This document shows positions 22,647-31,839 of a DNA stretch of 64,000 nucleotides, one piece after another; within the stretch, counting starts at the first letter, position 1; every line of letters starts with the position of its first letter. A program made the position numbers and the translations under genes. The notes beneath the pieces were generated by a model. The model saw nothing but the letters and a program-made list of their open reading frames with translations, was not told where the DNA came from and ran no database searches. The DNA comes from Apostichopus japonicus (Eukaryota > Echinodermata > Holothuroidea > Aspidochirotida > Stichopodidae): NCBI RefSeq assembly GCF_037975245.1, contig NC_092574.1:15847213-15911212 (forward strand), in the 5' to 3' direction.

Positions 22647-23686
22647 CGTGTTCATCTAGTCATACTGGCAAGCTTTCAACATTCTGATAAATAAAATTTT
22701 AAAAAATAAAATAAAAAGTCCAATAAGAAGAAAGAAATACACTGAACAATTTACAAAGCTAGCAAATCAAATCAATATTGTTTTTGGTTTCCGAAAAATG
22801 TTTGGTGGTAGTTGGACAGTTGATGGATTTAGAAATATGTAATTTTTCACAAGATGCCATAATTTCCCTTATTATTACTATCATTATTAATAATATTATT
22901 ATTTATTTTTGGGGAGGGTGGGGCTCATGGCCGCTCATTCTAGTCATGTGTTTTTTTTTGTAGGAGTCAGAAACCACACATATTTTACATAATCTTAGGA
23001 TTTGCTTGCACAGTTTTTATCACCTCGTAATCCCTGTCCTAAATTTTGGTTCTGAGATTTAGGGCTATGAAGAATGTTTTAAATTGAAGCCATTCATTTT
23101 AAAGGTTCACAAAGATGTTGGGGGTGACAGTTTTTAAAACAAGTTTGCCTCACGAATTGTATGGATTTTGGCGAATAAGGAGGCATAAACTTAAACAAAA
23201 CTACTCTCTTCCTATGTTAAAAATTACAATTAAATTACAATTTATTTCAGAAAATAACTCTGCAGAGGTACAGTTCTTTTCCGTAAATTGTTAAACCGAA
23301 GAACCATTCAAAAGAGTTATTACCTAAAGTATTTCTGCTTGTTTACACAATGTTATATCACCATTGTAAATATTGTGATAACTGTGGCAAATAGTGAACA
23401 CCGTTCTTTTGTTTCAATGCTTAAAAGAGTCAACAAAATATATACAAGATGAGAAAACAGTGGTAGTGTCAATAAACAAAAGTAACGAAAGACCACTGTA
23501 CACAATTGCAAAGTAATTTCATAAACCCAACTCCAAAATAAAGTATATAGCCTAATAATTTGACTGTTTTTTTGGAAATGACTTACCAGTCAAACCGAAT
23601 CGAGGGTCTTTTGGCTCAACGCTTCCGTTTACTACCTGTCCGGTTATTGTTAGAATAACTAACGCCATGAGAATAATGGACTTCAT
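14970..23686 (-). CDS. C-type lectin gene 2, complete, 183 aa, three exons
   Basis: Exons 23686-23587, 19799-19566 and 15187-14970 join with phases 1 and 1 to give 552 bases and a TGA stop. Residues 1-21 are a signal peptide (MKSIILMALVILTITGQVVNG). The CTLD begins at Cys35 and has the six-cysteine long-form pattern: C35-C48, C69-C166 and C142-C158. Calcium-site residues are present: EPN at 132-134, usually mannose-type specificity, and WND at 153-155. It should be a secreted, calcium-dependent lectin, as in echinoderm coelomic defence or tissue lectins; that role is inference. Introns are filled with mobile elements (LINE, hAT-like composite, hairpin). Other exons or isoforms cannot be excluded. 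The family and exon joins are secure. Confidence 0.88.
15188..16085. other. Lectin 2 intron 2, distal part
   Basis: AT-rich intronic sequence with no further exon or repeat family recognised. Confidence 0.55.
16089..16161. repeat. (TA)n microsatellite
   Basis: Uninterrupted TA tract directly before the truncated LINE, in lectin 2 intron 2. Confidence 0.95.
16162..17740 (+). pseudogene. Truncated, broken CR1/L2-like non-LTR retrotransposon reverse transcriptase
   Basis: Pieces in shifting frames give typical LINE reverse-transcriptase motifs in order: NYRPVANLGFLGKTIERVV, ALILLDLSAAFDTVDHNVLL, PQGSV, the catalytic YADDTQFY (about 16877-16900), LGVIFDSSMSLKNHV, LHWLP...ITYKLLLTVFKALN and the 3' signature WNSLPFKIRSCTSLAQFKTLL. 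In-frame stops occur after the PQGSV box and near 16981 and 17230, with frameshifts. The 5' part with the endonuclease is missing and the break abuts (TA)n. It is a dead, 5'-truncated insertion inside the lectin 2 intron, opposite to the gene. Confidence 0.9.
17788..17862 (-). repeat. Dispersed GGCGCT-repeat, inverted copy
   Basis: The reverse complement reads CTCGGGAAG, CCGTTTCCGGC, ATCTGGGGGG, AAATTTTCTTGTACGCTCC, the same landmarks and order as the + strand copies at 20733, 21445, 22152, 29385, 34083 and 51250. Confidence 0.75.
17865..19450. other. Lectin 2 intron 2, proximal part
   Basis: No gene recognised. Contains a T-rich stretch (18885-18980) and several copies of TTCCCGCG (18685-19025). 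A tRNA A-box-like GCCGAGGTGGTTAGGC near 18133 has no partner B box. Confidence 0.5.
19454..19505. repeat. (TA)n microsatellite, interrupted
   Basis: TA-rich tract with TGTA and AAATA interruptions, just 3' of lectin 2 exon 2. Confidence 0.85.
19566..19799 (-). CDS. Lectin 2 exon 2, N-terminal half of CTLD
   Basis: Acceptor CTTTAG, then GCSTTDGWKEYDGHCYKLVV, MKTACAES, FLADVHSMEENDFIAEV and RAWLGAQK, then the donor GTAAG. The exon aligns with 710-970 of lectin 1 but lacks the insertion found there. Confidence 0.88.
20132..20179. repeat. (TA)n microsatellite
   Basis: TA tract at the left edge of the hAT-like composite; it continues on the other side at 22295, so the element probably split one TA tract. 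Confidence 0.9.
20226..20350. repeat. Purine tract
   Basis: About 120 bases of almost pure A/G on the + strand (AAAAGAGAAGAG, GAGGAGGAGAGG types), capable in principle of triplex formation. It lies just inside the hAT-like composite. Confidence 0.85.
20733..20845 (+). repeat. Dispersed GGCGCT-repeat
   Basis: Landmarks: GGGAAGTG, TTTCCAGCGATCTGGGAG, TTGTACGCTTCGCGCCAACC, TGGTGGCGCTACGCTTAGAT. One of seven copies in the window. Confidence 0.8.
21233..21608. mobile_element. hAT-like non-autonomous element, 376 bp
   Basis: Ends CAGTGGTGGAGCGTCC and CTCCGCCACTG in inverted orientation. The 8-bp target duplication CCGCCGCG is perfect at 21225-21232 and 21609-21616. A close relative lies at 33851-34275. 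It contains a copy of the dispersed GGCGCT repeat (21445-21545). No coding capacity. Confidence 0.85.
22152..22258 (+). repeat. Dispersed GGCGCT-repeat at right end of hAT composite
   Basis: GAGAAGTGCCG, TTCCGGTGATATGGGG, TTCTTGTACGCTGCGCGCC and TGGTGGCGCTCCGCTTAGAT directly before the right terminal repeat of 20180-22294. This suggests that the dispersed repeat is the subterminal part of this hAT-like family. Confidence 0.8.
22295..22348. repeat. (TA)n microsatellite
   Basis: Right continuation of the TA tract interrupted by the hAT-like composite. Confidence 0.9.
22407..22576. repeat. Near-perfect 78-bp inverted repeat (hairpin), probable Penelope-like element ends
   Basis: Arms 22407-22484 and 22499-22576 are reverse complements over about 78 bases with a 14-base spacer. 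The hairpin is set between (TA)n tracts. Each arm has the motif TGAAGATCGC ... GCGTGAAACTCCGAGTAAC. Penelope-like retroelements often sit in TA repeats, form inverted end structures and carry hammerhead ribozymes. That assignment is inference from the motif, as no reverse transcriptase is attached. Confidence 0.75.
22493..22536 (+). ncRNA. Hammerhead-ribozyme-like motif
   Basis: By hand this folds as a minimal type I hammerhead: stem I GTTGT (22493-22497) with ACAAC (22532-22536); core CTGAAGA (22498-22504), matching CUGANGA; stem II CGC/GCG closing a six-base loop; core GAAA (22519-22522); stem III ACT/AGT with loop CCG; cleavage base A at 22531 after GU. The weak point is a T-T apposition where a G-C normally begins stem II. 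The opposite arm (- strand) has T in place of the first core C, so only this copy looks near-functional. Confidence 0.5.
22571..22644. repeat. (TA)n microsatellite
   Basis: Long TA tract directly after the hairpin. Confidence 0.95.
23587..23686 (-). CDS. Lectin 2 exon 1, signal peptide
   Basis: ATG at 23686 on the - strand begins a basic then hydrophobic leader and continues SVEPKDPRFGLT, then one base before the donor GTAAGT. A copy of the same exon, broken, is at 9267-9107, which confirms that it is a family exon. Confidence 0.85.
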
Positions 23687-24013
23687 CTTGCCTTCATCAG
23701 TGAAGAGACTATACTGTCGTTTTAGGTACCACTAAAGACGAAGTTTACCTCACAATGAGGAGGCACGATCTTTAAACAACTCTCATGTAGTTAGTCTCGA
23801 TATTGCCTATTTCCCAAAATCTGACCAATGCATGTCTGATGTGGAAAATATTCTCCTAATCCTCCACCTTTTCAAAGTAAGGTCAACTGTCTGTTTAGAC
23901 ACCTGTTTTTGTCTATATGGACACCGTGAAGTTTGTTGCATTAAAAGTTTTCCGTCGTATTTTGCAATTGTCGAGATTCAGTGCCAAATAATAACTTCAG
24001 GTTTGGATGTGGT

Positions 24014-24407
24014 CATAGGCGTAGGAGGCGGGGGCTGGGGCTGTAGCCCCCCCCCCCACCCAACCCATTTTTTTTTAATTCGGGCAATATGCTGAGAACT
24101 TTTCGGGCACCTACTGAAAGGAAAATAAATTGCAATGTGTTTTTTCAATGGTTAAACTTATGTTATTTTTATCATCATTATTTCAACGACTTCCCCCAAA
24201 ATGATAACCAATGATGGAAGGGTAATAACACGACAAATGATTGTATGTAATTGGCATGCGATGTAATAACCGATGCATGTTCATAATTATATGCACATTA
24301 AGATGTTGAACGTGCGCGAAAAAAATTGGTTATATTTTTAGGGCAAGTTGTTACTGCCGCCCGCCCCCCCCCCTCCCCCCAAATCAAATTGGGCTCCTAT
24401 GCCTATG
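24014..24407. mobile_element. hAT-like non-autonomous element, 394 bp
   Basis: Terminal inverted repeats CATAGGCGTAGGAGGC and GGCTCCTATGCCTATG. Flanks GATGTGGT (24006-24013) and GGTGTGGT (24408-24415) agree at 7 of 8 bases, fitting a slightly mutated 8-bp duplication. It is the short relative of the element at 33584-34588. Contains poly-G/poly-C next to each end. No coding sequence. Confidence 0.8.
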
Positions 24408-24415
24408 GGTGTGGT

Positions 24416-25690
24416 TACTCTAGGGTACTGGCTAGGCGCCGTTAACGAAATTAATATAGAATGATTAGCTATCTGCATGTATAACTTGTGTACGGGAAGT
24501 TTTCATGTGCGGAGATTTCATGGAGGATGTACAAACATACAGCGAAAGCATCATTTAAAATCTAAATTTACAATTTATTAGAGGGAACGGTAGTGACCTT
24601 ACGAAGTACGTAATGTGTTTAAAGGCATTCATATCTATTTTGTGTTAATATAGTAATTTCTGAACCAATTAACAAAAATATTAAACGTCGATATCATGAC
24701 GGCTTGGTTACGCGCAGGAAACACCTGTACAGTAGAGTATATGCAGGTAGACTCTATTAACAACTAACATTGTTAAAACTGTTTCGTGTCAGAATATCAA
24801 TACTTAAGCTGGTAAAACATCTCCTAAAATTGTTTCTTACGGCATTTCCTACATGCCATCAGTTATAAGTCGCAAAATTTACAACAACTTAAAGTGTTTT
24901 GAGACAAGTTTGTTGTTATTTCTGCTAAGATATTTTTGCAAAGATTTTAACTTACCCCGGTTGCGAGTGGAAGATAAATGCTCTTTCAACCTTGGATTTT
25001 CAGTGCGTAAATGATCGCTTTGATTAGGCAGTGTAATAAAGTAATAGTGATATTTTACTCACACCAATCTGCAGCTAAAAGACAAGTTAAATAATTGGGA
25101 AATGTACCAACCGCGCTAATCGAGTAGCGGTTCAAAGTATAGCAGTGAGGTTCTTGTATATAGGCTTAGGACGCGCGCACACCTAGCTACTGTATAGTAT
25201 ATGCATATAGAGAGCCCTAATGTAACAGAAGTTAAACTATCTTCGTAGGTATTTTACAGATGTTGTAGCCTATGTTTATTTTTTGAGACACTACAGTCTG
25301 TTGACCGAGCTGCTTATATACGATTCTGCGACATGTTTTACTTTGTTCATAACTTACTTTTGGTGGGTCTAAATTTCATACTGCACAGACACTTAATTTT
25401 CCAATGTGTAATTACGCAGTACCATGTATCGGCCCGGCCTAAGTGCCTTACCTTTGTTAATAGAAAGTATTGATGTTTAGATCTGTACTATGGAGATTTG
25501 AACAGCAGTCATAGTGCCGAGTGAGTTTTGCGTTTTGGCGAGTAGAGTTTTAGTCACGGTCGCCAAATAGCGAGTACCTTTAACAATATTTCAGTGTCGA
25601 GGCCTCAAAACCTTTAAAACATGATTTCTCAGACTAGATATCAAGGATAATTTTCATACATGGTATATGAATTTGCCATATGGAAATCGT
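24416..25690. other. Upstream flank of lectin 2, no gene recognised
   Basis: AT-rich sequence 5' of the lectin 2 start exon. No coding exon or repeat family recognised. A promoter for lectin 2 would be expected near 23.7-24.0 kb but I cannot define one. Confidence 0.5.
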
Positions 25691-25817
25691 GGATACTTCT
25701 CATACTACGGTGAGTGGATGCATCACATTGAGTACAAGACCGCTATTGTTTTTGGTGGAGGAGTTTATTGCCAGGTACAGTAGACTGACCTGTGTTTACC
25801 ATGCCATATAGTATAAT

Positions 25818-25850
25818 CAGGGAGTTGTTATGTTCCATAACAACTCCCTG
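25818..25850. repeat. Short perfect hairpin
   Basis: CAGGGAGTTGTTATG, loop TTC, CATAACAACTCCCTG: 15 perfect base pairs. It is absent from the paralogous position in block A copy 1 (about 4806-4820), so it was added after duplication or lost there. Confidence 0.85.
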
Positions 25851-26742
25851 GTATATAATTGTACATCAAAATCGTGTTTCGGGCCATTCATGTGACAGCT
25901 ATTTCTGGTTAACTTCAACCAGAAGTCTAGCGCAATGAAGCCATCGAAACCTCAATGCAGTTTGAATTCTGGTTTCTTCAGTATTCACTTGTCACCGGAC
26001 AATAGTCGTTCAGTGTATTTTATCATTGCAACGAGAGTGATTCAGCTGTTGCAGTCAATGAAATGTCTTCTGGTCGTATGGTATTGACTGCAATGTTGTG
26101 GTATATATGCTCAGGGGCGGCATAGCCGTGGGTAACGGCAGGCGTGTCGCCAGTTACGCAGCGCCAACCACCTAGACCTCTTCAAAGTTCCTCTTTATAA
26201 AATATTAAAATAATATTAATATAATATCCCATATTTTGATTTAGCAATAAAAATGTGTTCTTTTGTTACAGTACTACGCAAACGTGCCCTTGGGTTGACA
26301 GTACGTGTAATGGCATCTTTTTTTTATTTCGTTGTCACCTGGAATCACAGTCACGTGTCCGAATGTCCCTCAAAGTTTGTACCGCCATACCCGGCACATG
26401 ACTCGACACCAGTGGTGTCGCCAAGGGGGGGGGGGGGCCAGGGGGGCACGTGCCCCCTGGAAAACCTAGTGCCCCCCCCGAGTGCCCCCCCATCTGAGAT
26501 TTGGGTTGGTAAAAAAATATATATATATTTTGTTACATTCAACTCCCATCATCTGAGTTGGTTTTTCATAAGGACAAAGAAGCACAGTAATTCGTATTTT
26601 CTTCAAATGAGCTGCGAAAAAATGAAAAAGTTTATCCTTGAACGTCGGGTATCGAAGTCGTAACCCGCGCCATCACAACAGGTGTCGATATTTACATTGA
26701 ATGTGTCAGTGCTCACGCCATACCAGCGGATATACACGTCCG

Positions 26743-28248
26743 TATGGCAAGCCGTTTTACTTTTTATTCAATATTTAATGATATCTTTAATTATTTGATG
26801 ATATCATTAAATCAATTGTTGATATCAAGAATTCGAATTGTTGATATCATTAAATCAATTAATGATATCATTAATTCAGTTCATTTCTTGATATCAATAA
26901 TTCATTTAATGATATCATTAAATGAATTAGTGATATCAAGAAATGATTTAAAGATATCTTTAAATGTATTTGTGATATGTACATATCACTAATTCGAATT
27001 GGTGATATGTACATATCACTAATTCGATTTAATGATATCAACAAATATGACGTCATATTTACTGATATCACTAATTCGAATTAGTGATATGTACATATCA
27101 CTAATTCGAATTACTGATATCATGAAATATGACGTCATATTTACTGATATCACTAATTCGAATTAGTGATATGTACATATCATTAATTCGAATTAGTGAT
27201 ATGTACATATCATTAATTCGAATTAGTGATATCATCAAATATGACGTCATATTTACTGATATCACTAATTCGAATTAATGATATGTACATATCACTTATT
27301 CGAATGATATCAACAATTATGACGTACATATCAAGAATTCGGCCATATTTAATGATATCATTAAATATGGCTGCGATATGTCTGGTTATACGGCGTAGTC
27401 TCAGTAACTCATCCGTACACAGGCCTTATGGAACTAAGCTGGTGGTAGTTGGTATGGGTCTAGTGCAGTGCAGTATACATTACATTAGTTATACGGTAGA
27501 CTCAATACGTAAAACTGCTCTTAATAGGGCGGGGATTGAAACTCAACCAGTTCTAGACTGAATATAATGCACTAACCGCACTGCACTGTACTTCCCGCCA
27601 CATAATCCCAGGCGCTCAAACTGAGGGCGTAATTGATGATATCATTAAATATGGCCGAATTCGTGATATGTACGTCATATTTGATGATATCATTAATTGG
27701 AATTTATGATATCAAAAATTCGAATTAATGATATCATTAAATATGGCCGAATTCGTGATATGTACGTCATATTTGATGATATCATTAATTGGAATTTATG
27801 ATATCAAAAATTCGAAATAATGATATCAATAAATATGGCCGAATTCGTGATATGTACGCCATATTTGATGATATCAATAATTGGAATTTATGATATCATC
27901 AAATGTGGCCGAATTCGTGATATGTACGTCATACTTTTTGATATCATTAATTTAAATACAGATATCTGAAATTGAATTTATGATATCTTCAATTGAATTA
28001 TTGATATCTATAATAGTTCATCTATTTTAAGATATCACACATTCAATTCTTGATATCAGAAAGTTTAATTATGATATCATCAAATAAAATAATGATATCA
28101 ATAATTTCCTTGCACCAATTAATGATATCATCAAATATGACGTACATATCATTAAAACAATTTCAGATATCATGAAATAAATGTTGATATCATTAAATAA
28201 TTGTTGATATCATTAAATACTGAATAAAAAATAAAATGGCTTGCCATA
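26743..28248. mobile_element. GATATC-palindrome element, copy 2 (1.5 kb)
   Basis: Ends TATGGCAAGCCGTTTTA and its inverted partner TAAAATGGCTTGCCATA, then TTTTTATTCA(A/G)TATTTAATGATATC inward on both sides. CGTCCG is duplicated at 26737-26742 and 28249-28254 (7 bases if the preceding A is counted). The interior is dense in GATATC, TTCGAA, GATATGTACATATC and TGACGTCA palindromes. One ~84-bp higher-order unit repeats at about 27045-27300. A non-repetitive core of about 260 bp sits at 27375-27635. No protein recognised. Confidence 0.8.
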
Positions 28249-28839
28249 CGTCCGCTTCGCGAGCTACATGACTGTGAGAAGGGAGGGTACTGCGGTATGT
28301 TGCCTTGGTCTGAGGTTGACAAGTTAGGAGCTGACGAAATGTGAGAATGTGAGGGTCCGCAGGCACCATACTTGCCTATATTTGTGGACCCATATATTAA
28401 CCCTATTGTGTAGGGGGTGCAGAGGTCATTTGAGGCCAGATGCTTGTAGGAACAAATGGCGAATGTTCACACCTGCATACTGAGCCATATTCGATGTGTG
28501 ATCAAACTTTGGATTGCATGGTGAGATCCCTGATAGGAGCCAATAACGATGCTGGAACCTGTTACATCTTAATAGATAATGGGCGAAAACGAGAAGGACA
28601 AGAAAGGAGTCGGGGGTCATGCACACATTAATTCAACAAATGTAGGTTCTATTGATAGGGTTAGGCATAATATCGGCACCATGTGGTTCATATCCTCTGC
28701 AAAATTCTGCGCCTTGTTAAAATCATTACCTCAAAAATAGCAATTTTTGGAGTTACCTTCAAATCGAATTTAGCATCAAATGTGGCAGCATTTTGCATCT
28801 AGCCCATCCTCCGTATGAGAAAATTTTCCAAAGGGGAGG

Positions 28840-29080
28840 GGGGCAGTGGCGGCGGAACCGGTGTGGCTTGGGGGGCTCAGCCCCCCCAATGAAAAAGTTG
28901 ATGGGGCAAATGCATGATAAGCCCCCCCCCCCCCCAATATTTACCAAGGCTCCGAAACGTGCATCTGCCCATTTTTCAATGCATATTTGTCGATTTGTCC
29001 GATGCACACGTATACTATATGGGTGTAATAAGTTTAGTAAATGCTGGGGGGACCCTCGGCCCGTCCCCTGGCTATAGACC
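28840..29080. mobile_element. Probable hAT-like end fragment
   Basis: GGGGCAGTGGCGGCGGAACCGG followed by G-tract and C-tract resembles the left ends of the other hAT-like elements, but I find no matching right end or target duplication. Confidence 0.35.
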
Positions 29081-29384
29081 ACATTGTCACCCCAACCGCG
29101 TCTTCACGCCCCGTGAAAAGTGGAAGCAGTGAGTGTGAGTACCGGTAAGCGCAACACAACTTCGTCTTAGGCCAATGACTTGCTTCATTTCAGCCAGCTC
29201 TCCAACATCCCCTTACTACACTCGAAAACGTCTTTGCGAGTACACTACGAGTAATAGCTACTCTCTTAAAACACCATCGAATATACAAATTACTATGTTT
29301 TTACAGACTTTTACGTGCAATCTGGGAAATTGCAGGCTTGAGACCCATATTTTAGGGCTAGGTATTTGCAGCATAAAACACTCG

Positions 29385-29482
29385 GGAAGTGCCGTTTCCG
29401 GCCATCTGGGGGTTTGAAAATCCCAAAATTTTCTTATACGCTCCGCGCCAACCGATGGTGGCGCTCCGCTTAGATAGTCTCT
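29385..29482 (+). repeat. Dispersed GGCGCT-repeat
   Basis: CTCGGGAAGTGCCGTTTCCG, GGCCATCTGGGGG, AAATTTTCTTATACGCTCCG and TGGTGGCGCTCCGCTTAGAT, inside the 3.2-kb hAT-like element. Confidence 0.8.
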
Positions 29483-30319
29483 ACACATTAGCCCCTCCCC
29501 AATAATTTTCCCGTTCCGCCGCGCCTGGAGGGGCACCCCTCCCCTTAGACCCCTCCCCCAGGACGGCGATCCGTATCCACCTAAGTGCCCCCCATCAAAT
29601 GCTGGTGCCCCCCCCTGTGCCCCCCCCAGACTGAAAAGTCTGGTGACGCCACTGCTCGACACCGCACATGATCACACTCAGACGTTACGGGAAATCTTCA
29701 AGGTCCCCCACCCACCCCCCCCCCCCACCCGCTTATAGCATTAACTCGTGATTATATAAGTCCACCAAACATTAGGGATACAATTTGAAAGCATTGCAAA
29801 TAACAATATAAATAAACTATTGCGTTAGTTCATTAAGTAGGTCACTTTCTGTTTAGAAGTAAATGGTACGTATAGGTTTTTCATCATGGACAACCAAATA
29901 GTGCTAACCACTTTCTTAGGACCGGGACGTCTTCTCTTCTTCGTTCCATTGAGGGGGTCTAAACTTTTGTGTGAACAGTATGTGGTAAGACTTTAAGATG
30001 TTTACAGAATTCAGTTTAAACTTTGTAACCTTTGAGGCTTTGAATGTGATACCCTGGGCCGAGGACACCGAACGTAACCTTCCAACCTAATTTCCAAGGG
30101 TACGTAATTGCCCTTTCAGACTGCGAAAGCATCTGTGCCAACCAAGTGGCAAGTGACCAAGACCAACGGGGACATACGATATTAATGAAGATAAGCAAAA
30201 AGATAATAATGACAGTTTTTGCCTTTTTACGCCTCTCCGGGGAGTAAAGGTCTAACTCGGTTGACAACACAAAAAAAGTACTCATTTCTTTGACTTCGAG
30301 TTGGCATGAGCGAATTGTA

Positions 30320-31206
30320 TGGAACGCAAAAGGGAAAAATCAAACAATAACGTTTATTACATTGATGACTATATACATTCAAATGACGACGTGATTTGAT
30401 GAAATGATGTTATACTTATGTGCAATAACAACATAAATGTATACAGCAGCTACGTAAAATAGTATAACAACGACACAAAAATATACATGAACATCATAGT
30501 TCAGTATGACAACGTAATTTTTTTCTGTAATGCCATCGATAATTATTTTATTGGCGGGTAAACCGCATATGATAACAACATAAACACACGTGAAGCCTAC
30601 GTAAACTGCAAGTTTCAAGTTTTTTCAATATATGTGCACCTCACTCGTGTGAGGTATGTAGAGTATAAATATGCTTACAAAGTTCATATGACAACAACGT
30701 TGACAAAAAGAATAAAAAAATGTATACATGGAAAATGGTGGCGCCAGGCCCCAAAAATATAAGAAGAAAAAGAAATGTTGACGGAAATGCGAAATGGAAA
30801 AGAATAAATGGCTTCACATGCATAAGTGGATGAAAAATAAAAAAATAAAAGAAATGAAAAACTTATTTACAATGCCTATGCAAGAAACTACTGAAATGTG
30901 TAGTAAATTTCCCTACAAAGCTTAACAAGGTTGGAAATGGTTGTTCTGTTACTTGATTGAAGCAATTGCTCCATTTTTAATGTGTTCGGTCTATTCCAGA
31001 AATATGACTTCACATAAAGTGTACGGTAATTTTCAAAAGCCTTACATTCAAAAAGATAATGGAACTCGTCTCCAATTTTGTTGCTTGTACATAAATGACA
31101 TTATATTTTCGATAGAAATGTTGTTATACACTAATAACACGCTGAGAACAGTTGATGAGGGCGCAATTTCACTTAACGTAATAAAGATATACATCGCTAT
31201 AGTAGA
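30320..31206. other. AT-rich insertion in block A copy 2
   Basis: No gene recognised. The flanks are direct repeats of about 65 bp (30250-30315 and 31207-31272, sharing GACTTCGAGTTGG and ATGAGCGAATTG), so this segment arose with a local duplication. Copy 1 of block A has that sequence only once. Confidence 0.55.
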
Positions 31207-31561
31207 TCGCTAACGCGGTTGACAATACATAAAAGTACTCATTACTTTGACTTCGAGTTGGTATGAGCGAATTGAGACTAATACATGGATGCAACAGCAT
31301 GTGTCGTTGTTGTCTTTTCAGAGGGGCGGGAAGTTTCATTGGGTAAAAAATAATTAAAAAAATATATTAAAAAAAGTTACACCCATGGAAAGAGGGTTTC
31401 TTATCCCCTCACCAAGGCGAAAGAAATTTGTGAGATTGTGATAACGTTTGAGTGTACATGTCGGGGGAATGAGAGGGGAGTGGGAGTGGCACTTTGTGAG
31501 TACTTGTACAACTTGTAGACCTAACTATAAACCTAAATTTTAGCCTAAATATGCCTCAGAA

Positions 31562-31833
31562 TGTACCATTTCACATATAATTTGTTATGTGCTCAATTTT
31601 ACTGTTGTATAAATTACAAGTACCATATTTGGTAGTTTTGTTAGTAAAATGAGCACTTTAGGTATATAAAATGTGCTACTCCTTTGTAGCAAATTGTACC
31701 ATTTCACATATAATTTGTTATGTGCACAATTTTACTGTTGTATAAATTACAAGTACCATATTTGGTATTAGTATTGTTAGTAAAAAATGAGCACTTTAGG
31801 TATCTAAAATGTGCTACTCCTTTGTAGCAAATT
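31562..31833. repeat. Tandem duplication, ~133-bp unit
   Basis: Two nearly identical copies beginning TGTACCATTTCACATATAAT (31562 and 31695) and ending CTCCTTTGTAGCAAATT. They differ by few substitutions and small indels, so the event is recent. Confidence 0.95.
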
Positions 31834-31839
31834 AAAAAA

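Larger units (their letters stand above)
19912..23900. repeat. Segmental duplication block B, copy 2
   Basis: Matches 6930-9700 at both ends: 19912-20110 with 6930-7150, and 23220-23880 with 8700-9460. The middle was expanded by the hAT-like composite, the hairpin and the (TA)n tracts. This copy holds the intact signal-peptide exon of lectin 2. Confidence 0.7.
26410..29654. mobile_element. hAT-like composite element, 3.2 kb, with empty-site proof
   Basis: Ends CAGTGGTGTCGCC (26410) and GGTGACGCCACTG (29654) are inverted repeats, with G-rich and C-rich subterminal tracts (GGGGGGCACGTGCCCCC on the left, TGTGCCCCCCCCAGACTG on the right). The 8-bp duplication CTCGACAC is perfect at 26402-26409 and 29655-29662. 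The paralogous locus at about 5793 has CTCGACAC once with no insert. The interior holds the GATATC element 26743-28248, a further CAGTGGCGG end (about 28845) and a dispersed GGCGCT repeat. No transposase recognised. Confidence 0.9.
25690..31340. repeat. Segmental duplication block A, copy 2, interrupted
   Basis: Pieces 25690-26409, 29655-30320 and 31207-31340 align in order to 4690-6545. The gaps are the 3245-bp hAT-like element (26410-29654) and a stretch of about 0.9 kb (30320-31206). Confidence 0.8.

Noticed and set aside
28440-29082. Frames on both strands near 28.4-29.1 kb
   Set aside because: They lie inside the hAT-like composite, run through homopolymer G/C tracts and show no transposase motif.
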